The notes under the pieces are model-generated. The model made no database searches and had not been told where the DNA came from. It worked only from the letters and a program-made list of their open reading frames with translations. Both the position numbers and the translations under genes were made by a program. 53,210 nucleotides of DNA, from IMG/VR virus record IMGVR_UViG_3300034061_003829, positions 1 to 53,210 of that record; one strand, given 5' to 3'. Below are positions 16,179 through 24,991 of this stretch, piece by piece (position 1 is the first letter of the stretch; every line of letters starts with the position of its first letter). This DNA is from a virus.

Positions 16179-17543
16179 ATGGGATTACCTAAAAAAAATA
16201 TACAAGTAAAAATACAAAAACAATTAAACGCTGAAAGAGTTTCATTAGTTGAACGAATAAGACAAAATGAAGCTTTCTTACCAAAGGGTGTATTGCATGA
16301 GGATTTGGATAGAGGGTTTGTTGAGTTTGCAAATAAAACTCTATTGTTAAATATAGATGGTAAAGAAGTACCAGTATTATTTTTATCAATACAGAATTGG
16401 AATGAGTTTACGAAAACTTGGCAATTCTCAGACAAATATAAGAATATCCAAATGCCATTTATTACAATAGTAAGAAATACGGATGTTGTATTGTCGGATA
16501 ATATGAAGTATAACATTCCTTATTTATACAAAAAATCAGTATTAAATGTCCCTGTATGGAATGGTAATAGAAATGGTTATGATATATATGAAATACCACA
16601 ACCAATATATGTTGATGTTAAATATGATGTAAGATTATTTTCAACAAGGTTAAGAGAATTAAATGAATTTAATAAAATTGTATTAACCGAATTTTCATCA
16701 GAACAAGCATATACAGATGTGAATGGACATTATGTTCCAATAACATTAGAAAGTGTAGATGATGAACACGAAATAAATGACATAAATAAAAAGAGATTTT
16801 ATGTTCAGAAATATAATTTTAATTTACACGGATTTTTATTAGACGAAGAAGAGTTCAATATTAAACCAGCAGTAACAAGAACATTATTAAGTTATAAGTT
16901 TTTAGGTGGTAAAAGAAATAAAAAAGGAGCTCCTAATATAGTTGTAAATAAAGGTAATGATGGGCATTTAGAAATTAATATTGAGTTTTTTGTTGGCTCC
17001 CCTTTAAACGTATCATTTGCAGCTGATGGGCAATACACAATTAATGGTATTGTAACAGACAATGTAAGTAGTTATGAAATATTAAAAAATGGTGTATCGG
17101 TGTCACCAACATTCAATATGACTTCAGGTGATGTGATAGAAATAACAGTTAGTCAAACTAACGATGGTGCAAATAGTAATTTTAATTTATTAGGAACATA
17201 TAATAGTGATATGGATATTAATAATTTCATTACTGACCCATCTACTAATGTTGCTGGTTATTATTTCGAAAAGAAAACAACTTATGATTTATTATATAAT
17301 CCAAATACTACTGAATTAAGTTTTACCAATTTATATCCTGGTGTATTGAAAGAAGTGACAAATGTTAAATCCGATATAACGTCATATAGTGTTTATAAAA
17401 ATAATAATTTAATCACATTACCTAATGATGTTGCCGTTAATGATACTATTAAAGTGATTATATCTAGGACGGATATAAATCAACCGAGTAATTTAAGTGT
17501 TATTCAAGTATTTAATAATAGTACAATAAGCATTAACGGATAA
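16179..17543 (+). CDS. Phage structural protein, paralogue B with extension
   Basis: A 454-residue protein. Residues 1-235 are a paralogue of the protein at 14117-14920. Residues about 250-454 are an extension absent from paralogue A: a beta-rich stretch with KNGVSVSPTFNMTSGDVIEITVSQ and a second similar unit ending VYKNNNLITLPNDVAVNDTIKVIISRT. These look like two Ig-like domains. Ig-like additions are common on exposed phage structural proteins and can bind carbohydrates weakly. Its stop overlaps the start of the next gene (TAATG), so they are probably co-translated. Probably baseplate or neck, by context only. Confidence 0.65.
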   Translation: MGLPKKNIQVKIQKQLNAERVSLVERIRQNEAFLPKGVLHEDLDRGFVEFANKTLLLNIDGKEVPVLFLSIQNWNEFTKTWQFSDKYKNIQMPFITIVRNTDVVLSDNMKYNIPYLYKKSVLNVPVWNGNRNGYDIYEIPQPIYVDVKYDVRLFSTRLRELNEFNKIVLTEFSSEQAYTDVNGHYVPITLESVDDEHEINDINKKRFYVQKYNFNLHGFLLDEEEFNIKPAVTRTLLSYKFLGGKRNKKGAPNIVVNKGNDGHLEINIEFFVGSPLNVSFAADGQYTINGIVTDNVSSYEILKNGVSVSPTFNMTSGDVIEITVSQTNDGANSNFNLLGTYNSDMDINNFITDPSTNVAGYYFEKKTTYDLLYNPNTTELSFTNLYPGVLKEVTNVKSDITSYSVYKNNNLITLPNDVAVNDTIKVIISRTDINQPSNLSVIQVFNNSTISING

Positions 17544-18013
17544 TGAATTCATTTAAACAAAATATAGTTGTTTTACCTACCAAAGTCGTAGAGCTTACAG
17601 GTAGTACAATACCAAAAGGTATTGAGATACCATTAGGAATACCATCATCAGGTAATTTTATTGGTGCTGTCCCTGGTTGGAATAGCTCAACTTATGTAAC
17701 TAACGCATTAGATGAGTTAAATAAAACATTATTATTATTTAGTGGTCAATCCGCAACTGCAAGTAAATCGGAATTATTATTTAATAGCACAACTGATTGG
17801 AGTGGTCCTACTGATGGTTATTATAGTGTTACATACCCAAAACTATCACATTTAAAAGGCACTAACCCTATTTATGTTATTCAAGAGTTAATTTCAGGTA
17901 GTTATTATGAAGTTAAACCAGATCATATCGTAGTAAGTGGTAGTGGTGATATGTCAATATATGTGATTGATGATCCCGATGGAAGATTTTCGGGAAGAAT
18001 TATAGTTGTTTAA
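17543..18013 (+). CDS. Probable virion protein, 156 aa
   Basis: No family is recognised. The sequence is Ser/Thr/Gly-rich with short beta segments (NIVVLPTKVVELTGSTIPKG, YYSVTYPKLSHL, GDMSIYVIDDPDGRFSGRIIVV), consistent with a small beta-sandwich tail component. It overlaps the end of the paralogue B gene by one base and ends 66 bp before the sheath gene, separated by a late-type box. There are no cysteines and no membrane segments. Confidence 0.6.
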   Translation: MNSFKQNIVVLPTKVVELTGSTIPKGIEIPLGIPSSGNFIGAVPGWNSSTYVTNALDELNKTLLLFSGQSATASKSELLFNSTTDWSGPTDGYYSVTYPKLSHLKGTNPIYVIQELISGSYYEVKPDHIVVSGSGDMSIYVIDDPDGRFSGRIIVV

Positions 18014-18035
18014 TGTTATTTGTAAAAATAATAAC

Positions 18036-18043
18036 TATTTATA
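18036..18043 (+). promoter_or_regulatory. Late-type promoter box (sheath)
   Basis: Perfect TATTTATA 36 nt before the sheath ATG, followed by an A-rich leader without a Shine-Dalgarno sequence. Confidence 0.6.
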
Positions 18044-18079
18044 GAGTAAATAAATTATAAAAAGATAAAAAAATAAATT

Positions 18080-21043
18080 ATGGCAGAACAAATAAACGTA
18101 TCACCTGGTGTATATACTAGTGAAGTTGACTTAACCTTTGCAGCGCAGAGTTTAGGTGTTAGTTCATTAGGTATAGTAGGTGAGGCTCAAAGAGGTCCAG
18201 CGTTTGAACCGATTCTAGTAAAGAATTATGACGAATTCACTACTTATTTTGGTGGTGCAAATCCTGAAAAGTTTTCAGGTACACAAATTGTAAAATATGA
18301 AGGAAATTACATAGCTAGGGAATACCTTTCACAAGCAAGTCAAATGTATATGACTAGAGTATTAGGTTTAAGTGGTTATGATGCTGGATCAGCTTGGTCA
18401 ATCAGCACAATCGCACAACCTGATATTTCGACAATTAATACAGCACCTATAACAAAAACAACATTGTTTTCTGATTTCTCGTATGATAGTAGTGTTGGTG
18501 TATTAAAAAATAATTATAATGGAGTTTATTCATACCCTTACCCTGTAAGTGATTATGCGAATAATATATCAGGATATACAACATCTCTTGTAACTTCTGC
18601 GATAAGTAATTATTCATCTAGACTTTACCCATTATCGGCAGCAACAATAAGTTATAAATTTGGTGACTTATCTTACGCATCAAACACAGTAATCACCGGT
18701 GTTACAAAAAATTCAATGACAAATATATTGGATTCTGATACTACTGATAGTACTTGGTTTAATACATTATTCACACAAAAAGCAGATACAACTTATTCAG
18801 GTGTAACATATGGTGTGTTTATTACAGGTTTAACTAAAAACGGTACAATTTATTCAGGTTCTACTTGTTATTTTATTGAAACAGCGTCGGCATCAACTTA
18901 CACATCTTGGAATAACCTTGTAGTTGCAACATTAAGAAGTGACGCTAATTGGACTAATAATACATTAACACCTGTTGTTAATGGTAATGTTATTAATCCT
19001 TTATTATCACCTATCGATGATATTACAACAAATGCTAAGGGTGCTTTTAAAATTTTAGTAACCGCAACAACGGGAAAACTTGAGTACACAGTTAGTATGG
19101 ATGACACTAAGAGAGAATACTTACCATTAGTGTTAGGTAAACAACCAAAAGAAAAACAAAGTGCTTTATTCGTTGAAGAGATTTATCCTGAGTTATTAAA
19201 CTATGGTTACTTAAAGGGTTATGTTAGAGGATTAAAAGCTACTTTAATTAGCAACTCATCTTCATCAGGTGTTAATATGACAGATTATAAAGAACAATGG
19301 GCTACACCAGCAACACCTTATTTCGTATCAGAATTAAGAGGTACTGACGTATTCAAATTGTTTAGAGTTGTTACAATCTCAGATGGTAATGCGGCTAACA
19401 CATTAGTTAAAATATCAATCCAAAACATCAATTTAGAAAGAAAAGAATTTGATTTAATTGTAAGAGATTTCAACGATACAGATGCTAATCCAGTTATTAT
19501 TGAAAAATACATCAGATGTTCAATGGATGAAAGTCAATTAACTTATATCGGTAAAAAGGTTGGTACTATTGATGGTAAATATGATTTGAAGTCTAAATAC
19601 ATTATGATTGAAATCGATCCTGATGCTCCATCTACAGCAGTTCCGGCAGGTTTTATGGGTTATACTTTTAGAACTTATGGTACAGGAACAACAAACCCTA
19701 AAATCCAATATAAAACTAAATACTTTACAGCAGGTGAGCAAATCACAAATCCACCAGCAGGTATTTCACCAATAATCTCAGGTGGTGATAACATTAGAAA
19801 ATCATTCTTAGGTATTTCTGATAGTAACTTCTGGGGTTATGATAGTGATTTCTTCCAATACAAAGGTAATGTAGCTTCAACTACAACTACTAATGGTTTC
19901 CATATGGATTCAGGTGCAACTAGCGTAAGTGTAAATGGTGTAGCGGCAACATTTGATGTGGGTGTAGCTCCATTCCAAACAGAGGCTGGAACAGCGGGAA
20001 CAGCTTATTCAAGTTTATTAAGTAGAAAATTCACAGCAGCACCTTATGGTGGTTATGATGGATGGGATATTTACAGATCTTACAGAACTAATGGTGATAG
20101 TTATAGAATCGGACAAACTATTTACACTAACGAAGGATTTAGTGCGTTAGGTAACTCTGACTATTATGCATACAAAACAGGTATCGATACATTCGCTAAT
20201 CCTGAAAATGCGGATATCAACGTATTAGTAACTCCAGGTATTGATATTGAAAACAACTCATCATTAGTTGAATATACTATTGATATGGTTGAAAATGATA
20301 GAGCTGATAGTATCTACATTCCAACTTTACCTGATATTAATATGTTTGCATCAGATTCATCAGATACAAATAACTGGAAAACTTCACAAGAAGCGGTTGA
20401 TTTAATTAATGAAGTTGGTGTTGATTCTAACTACACAGCAGTTTACTTCCCATTCGTTCTTTACAATGACACAGAAAACAATTCTAAAGTTTGGATTCCA
20501 CCTACAGCTGAAGTGGTAAGAAACTTAGCATTGACTGATAATATTGCTTATGAGTGGTACGCAATTGCAGGTGTTGAGAGAGGTTTAGTTAATTCAAAAC
20601 CAAGAGTTAAATTATCTCAAACTGATAGAGATACATTATATCCAGGTAGAATCAATCCAATCGCTACATTCAGAGGAGTTGGACCGGTTATTTGGGGTAA
20701 TAGAAACTTACAAATTAGAGATTCTGTTCTTGATAGATTAAACATCAGAAGATTGTTATTACAAACAAGAAAGCTTATCGCAGCAGTTGGTTTAAGATTA
20801 TTATTCCAACCAAACGATCAACAAGTGAGAAACGATTTCTTGAACTTAGTAAATCCAATCTTGGATGGTATTAGAAGAGAAAGAGGTTTAACTGATTTCA
20901 GAGTTAAATTGAGTAACGCACCTGAAGATATTGATAATAACGAGTTGAACGGTACAATTTACTTGAAACCAACTTCAGCTTTAGAATATATCAACATTCA
21001 GTTTGTAATTACACCACAAGGAGCTTCATTCGAGAACGTGTAA
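18080..21043 (+). CDS. Contractile tail sheath protein, T4 gp18-like
   Basis: A 987-residue sheath subunit. The N-terminus, MAEQINVSPGVYTSEVDLTF, is typical of sheath proteins. The C-terminal conserved domain is clear: VRNLALTDNIAYEWYAIAG, PGRINPIATFRGVGPVIWGNR, LNIRRLLLQTRKLI and LNGTIYLKPTSALEYINIQF. T4 gp18 has 659 residues, so about 300 residues are inserted, mainly around 105-340 and 560-680, where the sequence is Ser/Thr-rich and resembles the fibres in composition. The insertions probably face outwards. It is followed by a strong terminator and so forms a single-gene or end-of-operon transcript. Confidence 0.93.
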   Translation: MAEQINVSPGVYTSEVDLTFAAQSLGVSSLGIVGEAQRGPAFEPILVKNYDEFTTYFGGANPEKFSGTQIVKYEGNYIAREYLSQASQMYMTRVLGLSGYDAGSAWSISTIAQPDISTINTAPITKTTLFSDFSYDSSVGVLKNNYNGVYSYPYPVSDYANNISGYTTSLVTSAISNYSSRLYPLSAATISYKFGDLSYASNTVITGVTKNSMTNILDSDTTDSTWFNTLFTQKADTTYSGVTYGVFITGLTKNGTIYSGSTCYFIETASASTYTSWNNLVVATLRSDANWTNNTLTPVVNGNVINPLLSPIDDITTNAKGAFKILVTATTGKLEYTVSMDDTKREYLPLVLGKQPKEKQSALFVEEIYPELLNYGYLKGYVRGLKATLISNSSSSGVNMTDYKEQWATPATPYFVSELRGTDVFKLFRVVTISDGNAANTLVKISIQNINLERKEFDLIVRDFNDTDANPVIIEKYIRCSMDESQLTYIGKKVGTIDGKYDLKSKYIMIEIDPDAPSTAVPAGFMGYTFRTYGTGTTNPKIQYKTKYFTAGEQITNPPAGISPIISGGDNIRKSFLGISDSNFWGYDSDFFQYKGNVASTTTTNGFHMDSGATSVSVNGVAATFDVGVAPFQTEAGTAGTAYSSLLSRKFTAAPYGGYDGWDIYRSYRTNGDSYRIGQTIYTNEGFSALGNSDYYAYKTGIDTFANPENADINVLVTPGIDIENNSSLVEYTIDMVENDRADSIYIPTLPDINMFASDSSDTNNWKTSQEAVDLINEVGVDSNYTAVYFPFVLYNDTENNSKVWIPPTAEVVRNLALTDNIAYEWYAIAGVERGLVNSKPRVKLSQTDRDTLYPGRINPIATFRGVGPVIWGNRNLQIRDSVLDRLNIRRLLLQTRKLIAAVGLRLLFQPNDQQVRNDFLNLVNPILDGIRRERGLTDFRVKLSNAPEDIDNNELNGTIYLKPTSALEYINIQFVITPQGASFENV

Positions 21044-21063
21044 TAAACATAAAACAATAAATT

Positions 21064-21096
21064 AAAAGGGTGGGTAGTAATATTCACCCTTTTTTA
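21064..21096 (+). terminator. Terminator after tail sheath gene
   Basis: AAAAGGGTG and CACCCTTTT form a stem with a 12-nt loop, followed by a T-run. Confidence 0.85.
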
Positions 21097-21138
21097 TTTT
21101 ATATAACCAATTAAAAATCAAAACATTAAAAATAAGAA

Positions 21139-21169
21139 TTGGTAAAATAGTTAATAATTCCTATATTTG
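21139..21169 (+). promoter_or_regulatory. Bacteroidota-type promoter TTG-N20-TATATTTG
   Basis: TTG at 21139-21141 and TATATTTG at 21162-21169, 20 nt apart, upstream of the HAD gene at 21202. A late-type box follows, so this gene may be served by both promoter classes. Confidence 0.55.
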
Positions 21170-21190
21170 ACTAAAATTGACAAAACGTAA

Positions 21191-21198
21191 TATTTATA
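21191..21198 (+). promoter_or_regulatory. Late-type promoter box, 3 nt before ATG
   Basis: Perfect TATTTATA with three bases before the ATG at 21202. Confidence 0.55.
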
Positions 21199-21201
21199 TA
21201 T

Positions 21202-22371
21202 ATGAAAAATTTAATCGTAGAAGGAAGAAAACTTAGAGTATATAAATTTGATTGGGATGATAATATTTTAAATCTCCCAACAAAAATTAAAATGTATAAG
21301 AAAAATAAACCTGTTTATGTTTCAACTAGTGAGTTTGCCGAATTAAGAAATAATCCTGAGTATGAAGTTAGAGATGACGCATTTGAGGATTTTAAAGATT
21401 TTGGTGATAGAGGTGATGATGCGTTTATTGAAGATACTAAGACAGCTATCGCTAATAATAAGAAAGCACCTTCTTTTAAGAAGTTTAAAGAAGCTTTAAA
21501 ACACGTAAACTACTTTGCTATCATTACGGCTAGAGGACACGCACCAGAGACGTTAAAAAGGGGTGTAAGGACATTTATTAATTTAGCTCTAACTCCTGAT
21601 GAGAAGATTACATTTAAGAAAAACTTAAAAAAATTATATGGTGATTTACCTTTCAATGATTTAGTTGAAAAGTATTTGGTTAATCAAAAATACTACCCTG
21701 TATCATCACCTGAGTTTCAAAAACAATTTGGTTCTATGTCTGGAGCTGAAAAACCTGAAATTGCTAAACAAATAGCTTCAAGAGATTTTATCAATTATAT
21801 TGAGAATGTGGCTAACAATCTTGACGCTAAAGATATTAGGATTATGAATCCAAAATCAAAAGGTGAATTAGAAATTAGTGTTGGATTTTCAGATGACGAT
21901 AAGAAAAATGTAAAAGCAATGGAGGAGTTTATGAAAGCTCTGAAAAAAGAAAAACCTAATATGACATTTGTTATCTACGATACCTCAAACCCTAAAGATG
22001 TTAAAAAGACAGTTATTGAAGGTTTAATGAAAGAAAGTGATGAATATAATAAGATTAGTGATTATAAAAATATTGCTGATATTCATAGGGAAATTAAAAC
22101 TATAATTGAAGAATCTGGTTTAGTATATGACGATTACGAAGAATCTTTTGTTGAGTATGCTGATTATGAAGAGGGTGGGTATGAAGGATATTATGAAATA
22201 AAAATATCTTTAGATAGTCCAAGATATGCTGGTGATATTACACCTGAGCAATATTTAAGAGTTAAAGAAAAACTTAAAAGATTAGTTGGTGTTGATTATG
22301 TTGATATTAACACAAATAATAGAACAATAACAATCTCAATGATTGATGAATATCCTGATATGTTTATATAA
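21202..22371 (+). CDS. HAD-superfamily phosphohydrolase-like protein
   Basis: A 389-residue protein. Motif I is FDWDDNIL at residues 16-23 (Asp17 nucleophile, Asp19 acid/base); motif II is AIITARGH with Thr109; and VGFSDDDKKNV near residue 225 fits motif IV. The domain therefore has the full metal-dependent HAD set with a large helical cap between motifs I and II. Residues about 285-389 form a second, acidic domain. The N-terminus MKNLIVEGRKL ends in IVE, like the candidate capsid-targeting leaders of the head module. The substrate is unknown. The following gene starts three bases after its stop. Confidence 0.7.
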   Translation: MKNLIVEGRKLRVYKFDWDDNILNLPTKIKMYKKNKPVYVSTSEFAELRNNPEYEVRDDAFEDFKDFGDRGDDAFIEDTKTAIANNKKAPSFKKFKEALKHVNYFAIITARGHAPETLKRGVRTFINLALTPDEKITFKKNLKKLYGDLPFNDLVEKYLVNQKYYPVSSPEFQKQFGSMSGAEKPEIAKQIASRDFINYIENVANNLDAKDIRIMNPKSKGELEISVGFSDDDKKNVKAMEEFMKALKKEKPNMTFVIYDTSNPKDVKKTVIEGLMKESDEYNKISDYKNIADIHREIKTIIEESGLVYDDYEESFVEYADYEEGGYEGYYEIKISLDSPRYAGDITPEQYLRVKEKLKRLVGVDYVDINTNNRTITISMIDEYPDMFI

Positions 22372-22374
22372 TTT

Positions 22375-23436
22375 ATGATATTAACCGAATATAATAAAAA
22401 AGATGTCGATATCTTAAAAGAATTAGATAATCAATTTACAATCGCCTTTGAGTTTGAGTTAGAAACTGAAGATCCTCACAATCCTGAAGAGGTTGATGAC
22501 GAAATAGTTATTCAAACAATTAAAGATGGTGTATATACTCAATTAAGAGGTGATAGAAGAGCCAACCCTGAGTTTATTGATGATATTATAAGTCAGATAG
22601 AATTAGATGATGAAGATTTCACATATGATGAATTATTAAACCCATCTTTATATGATGGTAACAAAAGAAGAATGATTGAGGTGATTAGAGGTATTTCAAT
22701 GGAAAATACTAATGATACTTTATCATATTTAACATTGAAGGTGAAAGAGTATTTACCTAATTTTTACAGAAAATGGTCAGACAAAATGAAGTTTGAACTT
22801 GATAATTCGTTGGATAAAGGTATTGAATTTTCACCTATCACATACTTAAACTCAATTAGTGAAGCGATAGATTTGATAAATGACTTTTATGATGACTTTG
22901 ATAAACAATCATATTGGAAATTCACACAAAAAACTGGTTTACATATAAACATAGGTTTTAAAGAAAGAAAAGATTGGAATATCCTTAAAGGTGTTTTATT
23001 TTTAAGTGATGACCCATCAAAAACCAAAAATAAAATACCTTATGTATTTAAAGGTATTGAAAGAAGGATTGGTAGTAAGTATGCTGGTTCATTCAAAAGA
23101 TTGGTGTTTGATAAGGTGGGTAGTGATTCTGAAACATTTACAGTTAAAAAAGATAACTTAGAGAATGTTGAGGATTATTTTAATGAATATCTTTTAAAGC
23201 TTTTAGATACGGAGGGTTATGATAGCCCCACATATTTTAAGTTGTATGGATTAAATATTACAAGATTAAAGAAAGATAATTACATTGAGTTTAGATATCC
23301 AGGAGGTCCAATAAATAGGGAGGTATTAATTGATAAGTTATTCTATTTCTGTTACTTATGCGCTTTAATGACAAATCCTGACTACAAAAAAGAGCAGTAT
23401 TATAAGAGATTATATACTTTTTTAAAATTATTTTAA
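22375..23436 (+). CDS. Amidoligase-like protein (ATP-grasp-type COOH-NH2 ligase fold)
   Basis: A 353-residue protein with the sparse signature of the putative amidoligase family: FTIAFEFELE near residue 24 (acidic metal-binding strand), a central TGLHINIGF near 185 with the conserved His, and YIEFRYPGGPI near 300. These match the order of GxExE, His and EFR motifs in glutamine-synthetase-fold amidoligases, which join amino groups to carboxylates. The region between is long and acidic. The assignment is by motif order only. A peptide- or peptidoglycan-modifying role is possible. It is coupled to the HAD gene three bases upstream. Confidence 0.5.
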   Translation: MILTEYNKKDVDILKELDNQFTIAFEFELETEDPHNPEEVDDEIVIQTIKDGVYTQLRGDRRANPEFIDDIISQIELDDEDFTYDELLNPSLYDGNKRRMIEVIRGISMENTNDTLSYLTLKVKEYLPNFYRKWSDKMKFELDNSLDKGIEFSPITYLNSISEAIDLINDFYDDFDKQSYWKFTQKTGLHINIGFKERKDWNILKGVLFLSDDPSKTKNKIPYVFKGIERRIGSKYAGSFKRLVFDKVGSDSETFTVKKDNLENVEDYFNEYLLKLLDTEGYDSPTYFKLYGLNITRLKKDNYIEFRYPGGPINREVLIDKLFYFCYLCALMTNPDYKKEQYYKRLYTFLKLF

Positions 23437-23442
23437 ATTTTT

Positions 23443-23473
23443 TTTGGTGTTTTAAATTTTATCTGTATATTTG
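23443..23473 (+). promoter_or_regulatory. Bacteroidota-type promoter TTTG-N19-TATATTTG
   Basis: TTTG at 23443-23446 and TATATTTG at 23466-23473 with exactly 19 nt between them, 22 nt before the ATG of the DUF2786 gene. This is a near-perfect match to the Bacteroidota housekeeping promoter. Confidence 0.75.
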
Positions 23474-23495
23474 TATAACAATAAACAAATAAACT

Positions 23496-24221
23496 ATGAC
23501 TAACACTAAAAGAGAAACCATCATCAAAAGAATTAATTTGTTGAAGGAAAAAACCACAGCTAATGGTTGTACAGAGGCAGAAGCTATGTCAGCAGCTGAA
23601 ATGATTTCTAGACTTCTCCAAGAATACGATTTGTCTATGACAGAGGTTGAGGTTAAATCACAAGAGTTTATTACCGATTCTATTCAAATGGATAGTGGGA
23701 ATAAAAAACCAATTCACGATATTTTAGGTTCAATTGGTTATTTTACCGATACTAAAGTTTATTTCAATAAACGTATGGGAAATTATGTTTACAATTTCTT
23801 TGGAGCTAAAAAGGATGTTGAGTTTGCTGGTTATTTGTTTGATTTGTTATCACACGCAATGGATAATGAATACGCTAAATATCAAAAAACAGCTGAATAC
23901 AAATCTATTGGTGGTAGAACAGCTCGTGGTTCTTTCTATAAGGGTATGATTGTAAGATTAAGTCAAAGACTTCGTGAAATGAAGAATTCTATCCGTGAAG
24001 AAGCAAAATCATCTGGTTTGGTATTGTATAATAAAATGGCTATCACCGAACAAATGTTTAAAAAAGAAAACCCATTTTTAAGATTAAGGACATCTACATC
24101 AAGAATAACAATTTCTGATAACGATGCTTTTAATTCAGGTAAAGAAGCGGCTAATCGTGTAAATATTACGTCAGGGTTGGGTGGAAGAAAAGCTTCAGAA
24201 ACTATGAGATTGGGAGCTTAG
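23496..24221 (+). CDS. DUF2786 domain protein
   Basis: A 241-residue protein. Residues 5-50 (TIIKRINLLKEKTTANGCTEAEAMSAAEMISRLLQEYDLS) match the helical DUF2786 domain, which is found in many phage proteins of unknown role. Residues about 70-190 form a second domain that commonly follows it (ILGSIGYFTDTKVYFNKRMG, YNFFGAKKDVEFAGYLFDLL, SFYKGMIVRLSQRLREM). The C-terminus is basic and Gly/Ala-rich. Unlike the late genes it has a housekeeping-type promoter, so it may be expressed early. It ends convergently with the KTSC gene, overlapping by four bases. Confidence 0.7.
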   Translation: MTNTKRETIIKRINLLKEKTTANGCTEAEAMSAAEMISRLLQEYDLSMTEVEVKSQEFITDSIQMDSGNKKPIHDILGSIGYFTDTKVYFNKRMGNYVYNFFGAKKDVEFAGYLFDLLSHAMDNEYAKYQKTAEYKSIGGRTARGSFYKGMIVRLSQRLREMKNSIREEAKSSGLVLYNKMAITEQMFKKENPFLRLRTSTSRITISDNDAFNSGKEAANRVNITSGLGGRKASETMRLGA

Positions 24222-24526
24222 TCATTAAATCCCATCTTACTTTTTAACCTTTTTACATCTTCAATAATAACTTTAGGGTCTTCGGACCCTATTTTTTCGA
24301 CATTAAATTTGTTTTTAATATCACTAGCAAAGAATTTACCTACACTTTGAGCTTCTTGTAATCTTAAAAATGTTGGCATATCTACATTCATATACTTATA
24401 GATATTACCATTATTAAAGGTGATGTATAAATCGTTATCTAAGAAATTATAAACTGATTTATAGATATTTGAAGATTCGTAAATACTGATAATCTTATCT
24501 TTTTCTTTTTTGGTTTCAAGTAACAT
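24218..24526 (-). CDS. KTSC domain protein
   Basis: A protein of 102 residues when started at MLLETKKEKDK; the longer upstream frame is hydrophobic and AT-rich and is probably untranslated leader. Residues about 20-75 (SNIYKSVYNFLDNDLYITF, YKYMNVDMPTFLRLQEAQSVGKFFAS) match the KTSC domain, a small domain often found beside nucleic-acid-related domains and sometimes alone in phages. Its function is unknown. It is convergent with the DUF2786 gene and divergent from the small heat-shock gene. Its coding region contains the terminator of the opposite strand. Confidence 0.7.
   Translation of the reverse strand: MLLETKKEKDKIISIYESSNIYKSVYNFLDNDLYITFNNGNIYKYMNVDMPTFLRLQEAQSVGKFFASDIKNKFNVEKIGSEDPKVIIEDVKRLKSKMGFND
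24275..24297 (+). terminator. UUCG-loop terminator embedded in opposing gene
   Basis: AGGGTC-TTCG-GACCCT followed by ATTTTTT forms a stable C(UUCG)G hairpin in the + direction, about 54 nt after the DUF2786 stop. It lies wholly inside the coding region of the minus-strand KTSC gene. Confidence 0.75.
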
Positions 24527-24534
24527 AAAAAAAA

Positions 24535-24566
24535 TTTGACTTATGATGTTTATTTTATTATATATG
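24535..24566 (+). promoter_or_regulatory. Bacteroidota-type promoter for small heat-shock gene
   Basis: TTTG at 24535-24538 and TATATATG at 24559-24566, 20 nt apart, one mismatch from the TAnnTTTG form, 38 nt before the ATG of the Hsp20 gene. Confidence 0.5.
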
Positions 24567-24604
24567 TTATACAATAATAAATTAAAACTAAAAAAAATAA
24601 ACAA

Positions 24605-24964
24605 ATGTATCTATTAAAAAATTTAGACAGATTTCAAAAATCTTTTAATCATTTATTTTTAACAGGTTTTTCTGATGAGATTGGGGGTAGTTTAATTAAA
24701 ACAAATGTGATTGAGAATGATGAATCATACGATATTGAGTTCGTTGTTCCTGGTTTTAAGAGAGAAGAATTATCAGTAACTATTGAGGGTAAAAACTTGG
24801 TGGTTGAGGGTAAAAAGGAAGGTAAAGAAATTAAATATAATAAGAGTATTTATTTCCCTAATGGTGTAAAAACGATAACCGCTAAATTAGAAAATGGTAT
24901 TTTAACGGTATCAATACCAAAAGAAAAAACAAAAAAAGATAAAATTGTTGTTGATATTAAATAA
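24605..24964 (+). CDS. Small heat-shock protein, Hsp20/alpha-crystallin
   Basis: A 119-residue protein. Residues about 30-115 form the alpha-crystallin domain: IENDESYDIEFVVPGFKREE, LSVTIEGKNLVVEGKK, IYFPNGVKTITAKLENG and GILTVSIPKEK, the last being the conserved (A/G)-x-L signature region. The N-terminal 28 residues are short and hydrophobic. Such proteins hold unfolding proteins as oligomers without ATP. A tmRNA gene follows 27 nt after the stop, with only a late-type box between them, so two protein-quality-control genes are adjacent. Confidence 0.9.
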   Translation: MYLLKNLDRFQKSFNHLFLTGFSDEIGGSLIKTNVIENDESYDIEFVVPGFKREELSVTIEGKNLVVEGKKEGKEIKYNKSIYFPNGVKTITAKLENGILTVSIPKEKTKKDKIVVDIK

Positions 24965-24969
24965 AATAA

Positions 24970-24977
24970 TATTTATC
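24970..24977 (+). promoter_or_regulatory. Late-type box upstream of tmRNA
   Basis: TATTTATC, a one-mismatch late box, 14 nt before the mature 5' end of the tmRNA. A start a few bases downstream would give a short 5' precursor. Confidence 0.45.
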
Positions 24978-24991
24978 TTTGAATAAAGAAT

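Noticed and set aside
24527-24604. Longer N-terminus for the KTSC protein
   Set aside because: The extra 26 residues are hydrophobic, encoded by very AT-rich intergenic sequence, and cover the promoter of the divergent heat-shock gene.
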